NCBI GenBank assembly: GCA_009731375.1
Contig: BJOX01000225.1
Span: 316,731-380,730 of the forward strand
Source: Paulinella micropora
Taxonomy: Eukaryota; Cercozoa; Imbricatea; Euglyphida
Direction: 5' to 3'
DNA: 64,000 bases
The notes beneath the pieces were generated by a model. That model saw nothing but the letters and a program-made list of their open reading frames with translations. It was not told the origin of the DNA and did no database searches. Shown here piece after piece: positions 51,591-63,851 of this stretch (position 1 is the stretch's first letter; the number at the start of each line of letters is the position of its first letter). The translations under genes were made by a program, and so were the position numbers.

Positions 51591-51870
51591 CAATTAATTG
51601 TTTCCACCGCATCAAAAATCAGTGAAAAAATAAGACATGTGGTCCCGGCTGGAGCAGGATGGTCATTTGACTGTGAAACGCCGTGGTCCATTGTGCTAGC
51701 CATTGAATTTTTTCAGGCCATGGCTGTCACAATTGTGATGACGTGGCCCTGGACTTGTGACCTTCCCAACTTTTTGCGTTACCATGGCCACTTTTCAAAG
51801 TCAAGTGACCACACTGTTCGGGTCGGGTCCAAATGTCTTAGTTTTTCGATGTGGTGGAAATAAATAACCT
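51591..51870. other. Unique stretch, no gene recognised
   Basis: About 260 bp of balanced-composition sequence. A 74-codon plus-strand frame (51639-51863) shows no domain. It is followed by a CCATAT tract (51871-51943) of the same hexanucleotide as upstream, so it may be an insertion into that array. Confidence 0.5.
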
Positions 51871-52019
51871 TATCCATATCCATATCCATACCCATATCCA
51901 TACCCATATCCATATCCATATCCATATCCATATCCATATCCACATGCAAACCTGTTCTGAATGAGTCAAGGCCTGTACAAAACCACGCAGCTGAAGCTCG
52001 CGAATCACACCCCCAGGCT

Positions 52020-52257
52020 ATATATGTATGTATGTATGTTTGTATGCATGTATGTATGTATGTATGCATGTATGTATGAGTACTTGCATGTATGTATTTA
52101 TGTATGTATTTATGCATGAGTTCTTGTATGTATGTATGTATGTATGTGTGATGTATGTATGTATGTATGTATGTATGCATGCATGTATGTATGTATGTAT
52201 GTATGTAGGTATGTAGGTATGTATGTATGAGTACTTGTATGTATGTATGTATGTATG

Positions 52258-52288
<31 letters not shown>

Positions 52289-53385
52289 GTATGTATGTAT
52301 GTACGTACGTATGTATGTATGTATGAGTACTTGTATGTATGAATGTATGTATGTATGTATGCATGTATGTATGTATGTATATGTATGTATGCATATGTAA
52401 TGCATGTATGTATGTATATGTATGTATATGTGTATACGTAATGCATGTATGTATGTAATGCATGTAATGCATGTATGTATGTATGTATGTATGTAGTATG
52501 TATGTATGTATGTATGTATGTATGTTGTATGTATGTTACATACATGCATACATACATACATACATACATACATACATACATACACACACATACACATACA
52601 CACACACACATACACACACACACAGACACACACACATACACACACACACATACACACATACATACATACATACATACATACATGCATGCATGCATGCATG
52701 CATACGTGCATACATATACATACATACATACATACATACATACATACATGCATACATACATACATACATGCATGCATGCATGCATACATACATACATACA
52801 TACATACGCATGTATGCATGCGTGCATGCATGCATGCATGCACATACTACATACAGACATACATGCATACATACATACCTACATACATACATAAATGCAT
52901 ACATGCATACATACATGCATACATAAAGACATACGTACATACACACATGCATACATACATACATACATAAATACATATACATTACATAAATATGTACATA
53001 CATACATACATACATACATATATACATACATACATACATATGTACATACATACATAACATTGTATGTATGTATGTATGTATGTATGTATGCTATGTATGT
53101 ATGTATGTATGTATGTGTGTGTGTATGTATGTATGTATGTATGTATGAATGTATGATTGTATGTATGTATGTATGTACATATGTATGTATGTCTGTTTGC
53201 ATGTATGTATGAACGTGTATGTATGTATGTACATATGTATGTATGTATGCATGTATGTGTATGTAAGTGTATGTATGTATGTGTGTTTTTGTGTGTATGT
53301 ATGTATGTATTTATGTCTGTGTGTTTCTGTCTGTCTGTGTTTCTGTCTGTCTGCCTGTCTTTATGCATGCATGCATGAATGTATG
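52020..53385. repeat. Alternating TATG / CATA / TATG arrays
   Basis: TATG repeats (52020-52535) switch at ATGTATGTTACATACATGC to CATA/CACA repeats (52537-53057), then switch back at ACATAACATTGTATG to TATG (to about 53380). Embedded words GAGTACTTG and TGAGTTCTTG recur in the first block. The three blocks form two large inverted pairs. Confidence 0.94.
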
Positions 53386-54480
53386 CTCAAGTGCAATCGC
53401 AAATACAACTACGGTTGTGATTAAATAAATGTTAGTATTATCGTATCAGCATGTTGTTTGTTTGCACTTTCTGTGCATGTTTGTGAATGATGACCTGTAT
53501 ATCAGGCTGGGGCTGAAGATATAATGACGACGTAGAAAGGCTGCATCTTCCAAACATTCCTGCTTGGTTCGAAAAAAATTGTCGAGGATAGCGATGCATT
53601 GAAAACCAAAAACATCGCATTTCAAGTACTATTTCAGCAGTAGTTGCAGTGGGAAAGACACCCTCCGAACCAAGCGTTGCGTGTGGGAAAAGAATGGCCA
53701 CCGGCCGCGGATTGGTGTATTCTGATGACCAAAGTGGCCCGAGGAGAAAAGCCAGGCATCACAGTGATTAAAGTGGCATTTTACTGTTGTATTTCGGCAT
53801 CGGGCCATGGTTGAGGCCTAAAAAACTACAGGTACATATAATATGTTCTCTTTTGAACATGTTTCCCTTAGTAGTGTTAACGTTCTAGATCTCTTTTAAA
53901 CATGCTTGCTTTGACATTCAATTTGCCTTGTGCTGCTTGGCTTGGCGTTGCAGACTGACTTGGACTTACATTTTGTAGGTTTGTTTTGCTTGGTGTGCTT
54001 TGTTAACGTTCTGGGAAGATTTTGTATTTTTCATTTCATTTCTTTTCATTTCTTTTCTTTTCTTTTCTTTTCTTTCTTTTCTTTTCTTTTCTTTTGCTGC
54101 TGCTGCTGTTGTTGTTGTTGTTGTTGTTATTGTTGTTATTTTGTTTTCGCTGTTTTCAGTTTAATGTCGTTGTCTTTGTCGTTGTCTTCAATGTCGTTGT
54201 CTTTGTTGTTGTTGTTGTTGTTACTGCTGTTGTTGTCTTCGTTATATCTTTTTTTCTTTGTTTTGCCCCGCTTGTAGCGATTGGTGTGATCGGTGCCGGT
54301 CCGGAACTCGATGACGAGTAAATTTGTTTAGTTGGTTGACCGGAGGGTTTTCAAATATTTTTGTGCAAGTCTGATGGCCCACCAGGTCGCATTGATTTCT
54401 GATTGTACAGGAAAACGTCTTTTCCTCCCATATTTTCCCCTTTCATTTGCGTTGCGAGGTTGCAAGCGGTAATTGTCTTT
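53386..54480. other. Unique stretch with TTTTC and TTG tracts
   Basis: About 1.1 kb of low-copy sequence. It contains a TTTTC tract (54040-54095) and TGC/TTG trinucleotides (54097-54240). Open frames of up to 115 codons cross these tracts and lack any domain. No gene is supported. Confidence 0.55.
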
Positions 54481-54647
54481 CTCTATTTCTTCTTTTTTCT
54501 GTCTTTCTCTTCTCTCTCTGTCTCTCTGTCTCTCTTTCTTCTCTGTCCCTCTCTCTCTCTCTCTTTCTTTATTCTTTCTCTCTCTCGCTCTCTTTCTCTT
54601 TCTCTCTTTCTTTCTCTCTTTCTTTCTTTCTTTCTTTCTTTCTCTCC

Positions 54648-54701
<54 letters not shown>

Positions 54702-54770
54702 CTCCCTTCTCTCTCTCTCTCTCTCGCTCTCTCTCCTCTCTCTCTCTCTCTCTCTCCTCTCCGAGAGAGA
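54481..54770. repeat. CT/CTTT array
   Basis: CTCT and CTTT repeats ending in CTCTCCGAGAGAGAG, a small palindrome. Confidence 0.95.
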
Positions 54771-54841
54771 GTCGTCTGCCCATACCCCTCTGTTTTCGCT
54801 ATCTTTTTTGAAATTTAATCACGTCTTCCCTTCCATCACGA

Positions 54842-54966
54842 CCATCCCATCCATCTAATCTACCATCTATCTAATCTTCTTCTCTAATTTTTCTTTCTTT
54901 CTTTCTTTCTTTCTTTCTTTTTTTCTTTTTCTTTCTTTCTTTTTCTTTCTTTCTTTTTTTCTTTCT

Positions 54967-54998
<32 letters not shown>

Positions 54999-55115
54999 GC
55001 TTTCTTTCTCTTTCTTTCTTTCTTTCTCTTCCTTTCTATTTATTTTCTTTCTTTGTTTCCTCTGTCTTCTTTTTTTCTTTCTTGTTTCTTTCTTTCTTGT
55101 TTTCTTTCTTCATGA

Positions 55116-55147
<32 letters not shown>

Positions 55148-55194
55148 AAAATTATAGAAGAAGGTTAGATAGATGGTAGATTAGATGGATGGGA
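54842..55194. repeat. Foldback with ~60-bp arms around CTTT/GAAA
   Basis: The left arm (ATCCCATCCATCTAATCTAC...TAATTTTTCTTTC, 54842-54907) recurs in reverse complement at about 55133-55194 with few mismatches. Between them a CTTT tract (to 55110) turns into GAAA at TTCTTCATGAAAGAAAG. The left repeat tract is ~200 bp and the right ~38 bp, so the foldback is asymmetric. The right arm overlaps the 3' end of the frame described at 55152-55735. Confidence 0.88.
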
Positions 55195-55735
55195 TCCCTT
55201 GCAAGAACTAGAGCTTTGTAGAGCTCAATGAGATGAAAGATGGTTACGGTGCCGTTTAACGTGAGGCTGGGATGTAGCTGATACATCAGTCCTACAATAC
55301 CCATTTCCTTCCCCTCAGTAAACACACATCTGAACCATTCCTCCTCCTGGTACTTATTATGAGGGAAAACCATTCCTCCTCCTGGTACTTATTATGAGGG
55401 AAAAGGATTGCGGAGCTGTCGTTAGGGTTAACACCCTGATCCTTCTCATCGAGAGGAGTTTTTGGCCACCCCTCTGAACGATGACGGTATGGTTCAGACA
55501 CCATCCTAGTCTTAATCGTTCGAGCAGGTATCACGAGTCCGTTATCTTCTCCTCTCCATGGGGAGCGAGGGATTTGATCATCCTCCCCTCTTCCTCCTCC
55601 CCTTGCCGGAGTTGTGAAGCCTTTACCCGTGGCGGGTGGAATGTTGGTGTCTGTGCCCTCAGACATGTCCAAACGAATGGCAGTGGTTGACCTCGTTGTA
55701 TAGCCTAACCACGCAGTGTTTGTGTTGCCCCTCAT
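55152..55735 (-). pseudogene. Unidentified ORF, frameshifted by a 35-bp tandem duplication
   Basis: On the minus strand a frame begins with ATG at 55735 and encodes a Gly/Pro/Arg-rich region (with PARGGGRGEDDQIPRSPWRG). It reaches the 35-bp unit starting FPHNKYQEEEWF in translation (55404-55370). The unit is repeated at once (55369-55335), and 35 is not a multiple of three, so the frame shifts and ends at 55292. The downstream ~60 codons stay open in the other frame down to 55152. Seeing one continuous protein-like frame on either side of a perfect duplication implies an ancestral ORF of roughly 180 codons. No domain is recognised; a host exon or a retroelement gag-like segment are both possible. 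Confidence 0.55.
55335..55404 (+). repeat. Perfect 35-bp tandem duplication
   Basis: Two identical 35-bp units (CCATTCCTCCTCCTGGTACT to GAGGGAAAA) lie head to tail with no intervening base. The duplication disrupts the minus-strand frame that crosses it. Confidence 0.95.
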
Positions 55736-56860
55736 TTGTATAAAACGAGCAGTGTCGTGTGTCTCTTGTGCAAGTGTGGTGTCGTGTTTGTTCTGTTTTC
55801 TCGTGTCTTGTTCGTTGTGTGGTTAATGCTTGTGGCAAGCACAACGTATGACAACACAACAACCACCCCACGCACACACTAACTCTCAGTCAAGCTTGAA
55901 GTTGACTCCCACCCCCCNNNNNNNNNNACTAGTCTGTCTGTTACCCGTACACCCCTGTGCGTACACAGCAGAGAACGTATGAAAAGGTTTTCAATGAGCC
56001 CCCCTGGGCTCAGCCCAATAGGTCACTGTCACCTTTCCCTTGAAAAAGGTTCTCTCCCAACTCAAAAAACGACCGAAGCCTTTCCTTTCTGAGTGTGGTG
56101 GTTGTGCTTGTGGGTGTTTTTGTGTGTGTGTATGTGTGTGTATCGAGTGTTGTAGACCCTTCACACACTTGTTGCTGTTGTCTTGGGAGCCGCTCGGTAT
56201 CCGAGTTCTTGTCCTTGCTGACCTATTTGACACCGCACAACACGTTTGTAGTGCTTGAGTGTGATGAGTGGTGTCTGTTTTGTTCGTTGTTGACACCCTC
56301 CGTTTTGGCTCTCCTGTGCTTGTTCTGCACGCTAATGACTTCGCCTATGTCTTGTCTGACTGGCCTGCCACCCCCCTAAGAGATGGCCACCACGTTTGGT
56401 GTAGGATGTATGTAGTTCGTGCAAACAGGTTGTATGCCAATTGAATAGGTTTCTGTTTGTGTTTCGTTTGTCTGTTTTCCTTTGCCTCCTTACACTTCCT
56501 TACGTTTTTCTAACGTTTGTGTGAGGCTAACCACGTGTGGCTTTACAGACTGGAGTCTGAGTGTGTTATTGATTATCGCTTTCCTCCTAAGGAAGAAGTA
56601 ATCACACTACCGTAGGTGTAATAGTCGTACACACAACAAGTGTCTTGCCGTGCCGCTGTGTGGGCCTCTGTGCAAGGTTTCACTGCTGTTTTTGTTTACT
56701 GCAGACTCCTAACACCTCCTCAGCTCCTTTCCTACACTCCACCACTACCTTTCCTTCTTCCTTTGCTTGGGGGAGTGGCTTTTTCAAATTGCTTGAGTGA
56801 ATTTGGAGGATAGAAAAATCTAGGCTGGGACTCCACTTTTGTTAAGTTATATTCAAAAGA
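55736..56860. other. Unique stretch with a 10-N gap
   Basis: GT-rich low-copy DNA with no recognised gene; N at 55918-55927. Possible small inverted repeat around TTTCCTCCTAAGGAAG (56580s). Open frames of 70-100 codons have no domain signal. Confidence 0.5.
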
Positions 56861-57495
56861 TATAATATTATTTAATACAAGCCGGGGTATTTATCCAATT
56901 CCAAGCACTCTGAAAATAACCTAATCTTCCTCCTCTGCAAAGAGAGAAAACCAGTATGGTGGGAAAATGTAGGAGACTGTCAGAGCCAAGCAACCAAAAG
57001 GAAACAGAAAGCCATTTCCCAATGTCAGCCCCTAACGATAATAATATCCTGCGTAAAAGGTAGTACCGATTACTTGTCTTAATATTATCGTTTTCAACCG
57101 GCTCAAAAGTATATAAATAAAAACGGATATAACCATACAATATCTTGACAAGATATAGCTCACCTATACATCACTGTGTATGGGGGCGGTACATATATAA
57201 GAAAAGGCCGCATATTTACCTATCTGCGCCTACATCGCATACAGTGTTACAATATGAATAAGCTTAAAGTTCGCATGGGTGATTCGTACTGACCCTCCCG
57301 AAAAGTGAGGCCGGGCGGGCCGTAAGCTTACTACTTAGTGAAAATTTGTGCGCAAGCAGACCCGGCCGGGCTTGCCTGGTCCGCCGGTCCGGTGCCTCCA
57401 TACCACCCCCAGGCTGACAATGTTTGGTATTAACTTTATTATTACTGACGACTGTTACTGCGGACTATTTCAAGTGGCAAATTCGGCCCGGCCTA
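56861..57495. other. Unique stretch, no gene recognised
   Basis: Low-copy sequence. A GC-rich part at 57290-57400 (GGCCGGGCGGGCC, CCCGGCCGGGC) is unlike its surroundings and runs, via GGCCCGGCC, into TATC repeats at 57495; it might be another tail at a TATC tract but has no second copy here. Confidence 0.5.
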
Positions 57496-57629
57496 TCTAT
57501 CTATCTATCTATCTATCTAATCTATCCATCTATCTATCTAATCTATCTATCTATCTATCTATTAATATCTATCTAACTATCGATCTCATTAGTCCTGCTA
57601 CGATTGATATGGAAGGAAAGCTGAGATAG

Positions 57630-57685
<56 letters not shown>
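57496..57685. repeat. TATC/AATC tract and GATA tract
   Basis: TATC with ATCTAATC variants (57496-57585), ~50 bp of unique sequence, then GATA (57635-57685). Confidence 0.95.
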
Positions 57686-57766
57686 GCTCAGGTCAAGGGG
57701 TTCCAAATTTTGAAGTGATATGCTCAGACTTTTTGTATTTCTAACGTACTGACTGAGAAAAGATAC

Positions 57767-57908
57767 TTTATCGGTCACCTCCACAAAATGTGGTCAGGCT
57801 ACCGATAAAACTACATATGCGGCGCGAAAAATTTGACGTGTTTTGCTGGCTCGCCGGCCTGGCTCCGGCTCGCCCGCAAAACACGTCAAATTTGTGGCTA
57901 GCCGCATA
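57767..57908 (+). mobile_element. Hairpin element HP, copy 3
   Basis: Near-complete copy: TTTATCGGT...ACCGATAAA hairpin (57767-57809), then ACTACATATGCGGCGCG, then the long stem with AAATTTGACGTG and CACGTCAAATTT arms, ending GGCTAGCCGCATA. The outer words TATGCGGC and GCCGCATA are inverted to each other, so the second hairpin is bounded by its own terminal repeat. Confidence 0.85.
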
Positions 57909-57979
57909 ATATACTAGTGCAAAGTTGAATCAGTGTTGACACTTGAACCAAAGCAGGTGGCATTCAGTTGGACTCACAT

Positions 57980-58235
57980 TTACTTATACTTATACTTATA
58001 CTTATACTTATACTTATACTTGTACTTGTACTTGTACTTATACTTATACTTACACGTACACTTACACTTACACTTACACTTACACTTACACTTACACTTA
58101 TACTTATACTTATACTTACACTCATACTTACACTTACACTTATACTTACACTTACACTTACACTTACACTTCTACTTCTACTTCTACTTCTACTTCTACT
58201 TCTGCCTACACCTATACCTATACTTATCCTTATCA
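57980..58235. repeat. (ACTTAT/ACTTAC/ACTTCT)n hexanucleotide array
   Basis: Hexanucleotide CTTATA, then CTTACA, then CTTCTA blocks. Thr-Tyr and Leu-rich frames are repeat translations. Confidence 0.95.
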
Positions 58236-58490
58236 GCTCTTGTTCCAGCCGATAAGGGGCACCACAACACGTGGCACCCACACCAGTAACTGTCCGCCTG
58301 CCTCGGCCGCTCCAAATACATCCTCTCCGTCTACATCTCCCTCTCCCTCCTCAGAGCTGGTTGTGGCTGACGGCGCCTTTTGCCCATCTACTGCCTTTTC
58401 TTGCCCATCTACTGCCATTTTGCCCTGCGCAGACACAATGGCTTTCATGGCGCGCGTGACACGTGCTTGGTCCAGGTCGCTCAACTCCTC
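58233..58490 (-). CDS. Candidate exon: acidic, Ser/Glu-rich C-terminal segment (uncertain)
   Basis: The minus-strand frame from an AG at 58492-58491 (ATATATAG) to a TGA at 58235-58233 encodes a hydrophilic segment containing REELSDLDQARVTRAMKAIV, two AVDGQ(E)K units and SSEEGEGDVDGED. Composition and charge are protein-like, unlike neighbouring repeat translations. The AVDGQ units are encoded by the same 20-bp minisatellite motif seen at 47223 and 49128. It lies downstream, on the same strand, of the J-domain exon at 60497. The acceptor lacks a good pyrimidine tract, so exon status is doubtful. Confidence 0.35.
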   Translation of the reverse strand, partial: EELSDLDQARVTRAMKAIVSAQGKMAVDGQEKAVDGQKAPSATTSSEEGEGDVDGEDVFGAAEAGGQLLVWVPRVVVPLIGWNKS

Positions 58491-58499
58491 CCTATATAT

Positions 58500-58581
58500 G
58501 TGTATGAAGATGTATATGTGTATGTGTATGTGTATGTATATGTATATGTATATGCATATGCATATGTATATGTATATGTAC

Positions 58582-58645
<64 letters not shown>

Positions 58646-58770
58646 GTATATGTATATGTATATGTATTTGCATATGCATATGTACATGCACATGTATATG
58701 TATATGTATATGCAGGTGAATACAATATGAACAAAAATACACATGCACATATACACATATACACATATAC

Positions 58771-58807
<37 letters not shown>

Positions 58808-58978
58808 TATACATATACATGCACATACACATACATACACACACATACACAGACAGTCATACACATACAACATAAAACAACACAACAAGATATCACACAC
58901 ACATTACACAAGTATACACCCAACACAAACACACACACACACACCCAACACAAACACACACACACACACACACACACA

Positions 58979-59024
<46 letters not shown>

Positions 59025-59031
59025 CTCTCTT

Positions 59032-59073
<42 letters not shown>

Positions 59074-59075
59074 GT
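58500..59075. repeat. TATATG, CATA, CA and CT arrays
   Basis: ATATGT/ATGTAT hexanucleotides (58500-58720), CACATA (58740-58850), CA with ACCCAACACAAACAC words occurring twice, then CT (58983-59071). Confidence 0.94.
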
Positions 59076-59174
59076 GTACGTGTAACAAGACGATATTAGT
59101 GTATATACTGCTGACCCTCCTTGACGAGATGATAAAACAGATGCTATGACACTATCGAAATATGATATATATAA

Positions 59175-59450
59175 TATGATGCAATCTGTGCTCTGATCCT
59201 TTCACGTACTTCAGCGGCGAAATCACCCGTGGGAATACACGATATGACGCAACAGAATACGAAGTTTGTTCTACACCACCCAAATTTCCGAGTTCCGGGT
59301 TTGAAAGTGGCACCGCAGACCAGGCTTTTCAGGAATAAAAAACCCAGAAAGTGGCCCCAGAAACCCGGAATTCTGGGTGGTGTAGAAGGCAACTGATATT
59401 TTGCTGTAATCTGTGTGTGTGACCCCTTGACGTGCTTGAGCAGTAAGTCA
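59175..59450 (-). repeat. Duplicated ~40-bp segment flanking a MITE-like element
   Basis: The minus-strand word GCTCAAGCACGTCAAGGGGT...ACACAGATTACAGCA (59402-59447) has a diverged second copy at about 59180-59217 (GCTGAAGTACGTGAAAGGAT...CACAGATTGCATCA), ~222 bp apart. The shared pattern suggests duplication of an exon end or of flanking DNA. Confidence 0.65.
59269..59387. mobile_element. MITE-like element, 119 bp
   Basis: Bounded by perfect 14-bp terminal inverted repeats TTCTACACCACCCA / TGGGTGGTGTAGAA. The inverted similarity continues inward (AATTCCGGGTTTC against GAGTTCCGGGTTTGAAA with a small offset). There is no coding capacity. No clear target-site duplication (left flank GTTTG, right flank GGCAAC), so superfamily cannot be assigned. 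Confidence 0.75.
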
Positions 59451-59522
59451 CGTGCGCTTGTAATGTTCTGGAAAATCAATCGACGATTGGCCAAGGCGTC
59501 GGAGGAAGGATCGATGGGGGTG
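59440..59522 (-). CDS. Candidate J-domain helix III exon fragment
   Basis: Minus-strand frame after an AG at 59524-59523 (CCAACCAG) reads ...DPSSDALANRRLIFQNITSA then RDLLLKHVK. The pattern A..xxxF..I..ARDxLL is like the third helix of J domains, which follows the HPD loop. It lies downstream of the J-domain helix I exon (60497), with the 582-N gap between them where an HPD-bearing exon would be expected. The 3' boundary is unresolved; no strong GT donor is obvious. Confidence 0.4.
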
Positions 59523-59569
59523 CTGGTTGGTGGTGCTTGTTCTGGTTGTGGTTGTGTTTGTTGTTGTGA

Positions 59570-60411
59570 AGAAGAGGGGGGAGGAGGAGGAGCAGAAGGA
59601 GGAGAAGGAGAAGGAGGTGGATGAGAAGGAGAAGGAGGAGAAGAGGAAGGGGGAGGAGGAGAGGGAGGAGAAGGAGAAGAAGAAGAAGAAGAAGAAGAAG
59701 AAGAAGCAGAAGCAGAAGCAGAAGCAGAAGCAGAAGAAGAAGAAGAAGAAGAAGAAGAAGAAGAAGAAGAAGAAGAAGAAGAAGAAGAAGAAGAAGAAGA
59801 AGAAGAAGAAGAAGAAGAAGAAGAAGAAGNNNNNNNNNNNNNNNNNNNNNNNNNNNNNNNNNNNNNNNNNNNNNNNNNNNNNNNNNNNNNNNNNNNNNNN
59901 NNNNNNNNNNNNNNNNNNNNNNNNNNNNNNNNNNNNNNNNNNNNNNNNNNNNNNNNNNNNNNNNNNNNNNNNNNNNNNNNNNNNNNNNNNNNNNNNNNNN
60001 NNNNNNNNNNNNNNNNNNNNNNNNNNNNNNNNNNNNNNNNNNNNNNNNNNNNNNNNNNNNNNNNNNNNNNNNNNNNNNNNNNNNNNNNNNNNNNNNNNNN
60101 NNNNNNNNNNNNNNNNNNNNNNNNNNNNNNNNNNNNNNNNNNNNNNNNNNNNNNNNNNNNNNNNNNNNNNNNNNNNNNNNNNNNNNNNNNNNNNNNNNNN
60201 NNNNNNNNNNNNNNNNNNNNNNNNNNNNNNNNNNNNNNNNNNNNNNNNNNNNNNNNNNNNNNNNNNNNNNNNNNNNNNNNNNNNNNNNNNNNNNNNNNNN
60301 NNNNNNNNNNNNNNNNNNNNNNNNNNNNNNNNNNNNNNNNNNNNNNNNNNNNNNNNNNNNNNNNNNNNNNNNNNNNNNNNNNNNNNNNNNNNNNNNNNNN
60401 NNNNNNNNNNN
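59570..60411. repeat. GAA/GGA trinucleotide array with a 582-N gap
   Basis: GGAGAA, AGAAGC and pure GAA repeats run into N at 59830-60411. On the minus strand this is a long CTT pyrimidine tract. Confidence 0.94.
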
Positions 60412-60432
60412 GGGGGGGGGGGGGGGGGGGGG

Positions 60433-60482
<50 letters not shown>
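60412..60482. other. Poly-G run at gap edge, then (GA)n
   Basis: About 23 G directly abut the N gap, followed by CAAAGAGAGAGA. The poly-G edge next to a gap is probably a sequencing or assembly artefact. Confidence 0.7.
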
Positions 60483-60483
<1 letters not shown>

Positions 60484-60496
60484 GACAGCAACATAC

Positions 60497-60565
60497 CTCC
60501 TCCTCAGTGCAGTCAGGGGTCAGACCCAGGACGTCGTAGGGGTTATCAGAAAGAAGGTCGACCAT
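60497..60565 (-). CDS. J-domain (DnaJ-like) internal exon, helix I
   Basis: A 69-nt minus-strand exon of exactly 23 codons. It lies between a 3' splice site (CTT-rich tract, then TGCATCAG ending at 60566) and a 5' splice site GAG|GTATGT (60497|60496-60491). It encodes ...[20 protein letters not shown], which matches the start of J domains (xPYxVLGlxPxaTxEEI). J-domain proteins stimulate Hsp70 ATPase; the HPD motif that does this is not visible and may be in the downstream gap. Both splice sites fit consensus and the phase is 0/0. ATG at the exon start could alternatively be an initiator. Which DNAJ family member this is cannot be told from 23 residues. Confidence 0.75.
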
Positions 60566-62469
<1,904 letters not shown>

Positions 62470-62470
<1 letters not shown>

Positions 62471-62625
62471 ATGTATGTACGTATCTATGTATGTATGCAT
62501 GTATGTATGTATGTATGCATGCATGTATGAATGTATGTATGTATGTTTGTATGTTTGTTTGTTTGGTATGTATGTATGTATGTATGTATGACCTTGCCAA
62601 GCCTGAGTTGCTCATCTCCATCTTG

Positions 62626-62703
<78 letters not shown>
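62470..62703. repeat. TATG tract and GATA array
   Basis: TATG repeats (62470-62590), a 40-bp unique word (ACCTTGCCAAGCCTGAGTTG...), then GATA ending at GATGATATATCGAC. Confidence 0.94.
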
Positions 62704-62705
<2 letters not shown>

Positions 62706-62735
62706 GATATATCGACTAATGTCAGAAAAAAGGAG
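62704..62735 (-). mobile_element. GT-2 element tail (32 bp, severely truncated)
   Basis: The last ~31 bp of GT-2 (minus strand CTTTTTTCTGACATTAGTCG then ATATATCATC) abut TATC. The next ten bases (ATTTTGACGG) do not match, and GATA then resumes. Confidence 0.85.
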
Positions 62736-62744
62736 ATTTTGACG

Positions 62745-62811
<67 letters not shown>
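62736..62811. repeat. (GATA)n tract
   Basis: GATA repeat between the GT-2 remnant and a unique word beginning GATGAGTGCAACGATC, whose minus strand ends ...GTTGCACTCATC then TATC, the same junction form as the GT families. Confidence 0.95.
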
Positions 62812-62855
62812 GAGTGCAACGATCTGCTGCAACAATAGGAAGGATAAACAAGAAG

Positions 62856-63130
<275 letters not shown>

Positions 63131-63147
63131 AGCACATCATTTATGTG

Positions 63148-63302
<155 letters not shown>

Positions 63303-63510
63303 ACCACAAACACAAACACAAACACACCTGTTTCTTTCCAGCTGCTGGACCGGTGGGTTTTGTTTTGCCCATATCACCCGTATCACTGCCGGCCCGCTGC
63401 TGCTCGGCCCCGGGGGTGGCTGACGGGTCGTATTGCCATTTTGGCAGGCAGCCCGGCGGTAACCGCTCGGCGGACCGGCGCTGGAAGTCGCGCCCACGCC
63501 CTCGCAAGGC
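63303..63510. other. GC-rich unique segment
   Basis: Low-copy GC-rich DNA with many CpG. TGTTTCTTTCCAG at 63328-63340 is a good-looking plus-strand splice acceptor followed by an open frame, but the translation has no domain and no donor is evident. No gene is called. Confidence 0.5.
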
Positions 63511-63518
63511 AACCAACC

Positions 63519-63575
<57 letters not shown>

Positions 63576-63622
63576 CTGGAAGTCGCGCGCACGCCCTCGC
63601 AAGGCAACCAACCTACATATCA

Positions 63623-63681
<59 letters not shown>

Positions 63682-63724
63682 TATCGCTGGAAGTCGCGCG
63701 CGCGCCCTCGCAGGGCAACCAACC

Positions 63725-63760
<36 letters not shown>
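63478..63760 (+). repeat. (TA)n array with three copies of a 45-bp word
   Basis: CGCTGGAAGTCGCGC(G/C)C followed by ACGCCCTCGCAAGGCAACCA and ACCTA occurs at 63479, 63573 and 63684, each followed by TA dinucleotides. The first copy is the junction with the GC-rich segment, which marks it as the source. Confidence 0.92.
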
Positions 63761-63762
<2 letters not shown>

Positions 63763-63817
63763 ATATATATATACATATATATATATGTATACATACATAT
63801 ATATATACATATATATG

Positions 63818-63851
<34 letters not shown>

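Noticed and set aside
58355-58385. GTGGCTGACGGCGC shared between the GT-4 word and the candidate exon at 58233-58490
   Set aside because: Only 14 bases match and flanks do not align; could be chance.
63328-63510. Plus-strand exon after TGTTTCTTTCCAG
   Set aside because: Acceptor looks good, but the following frame has no domain and no donor, and its end is part of a TA-linked repeat.
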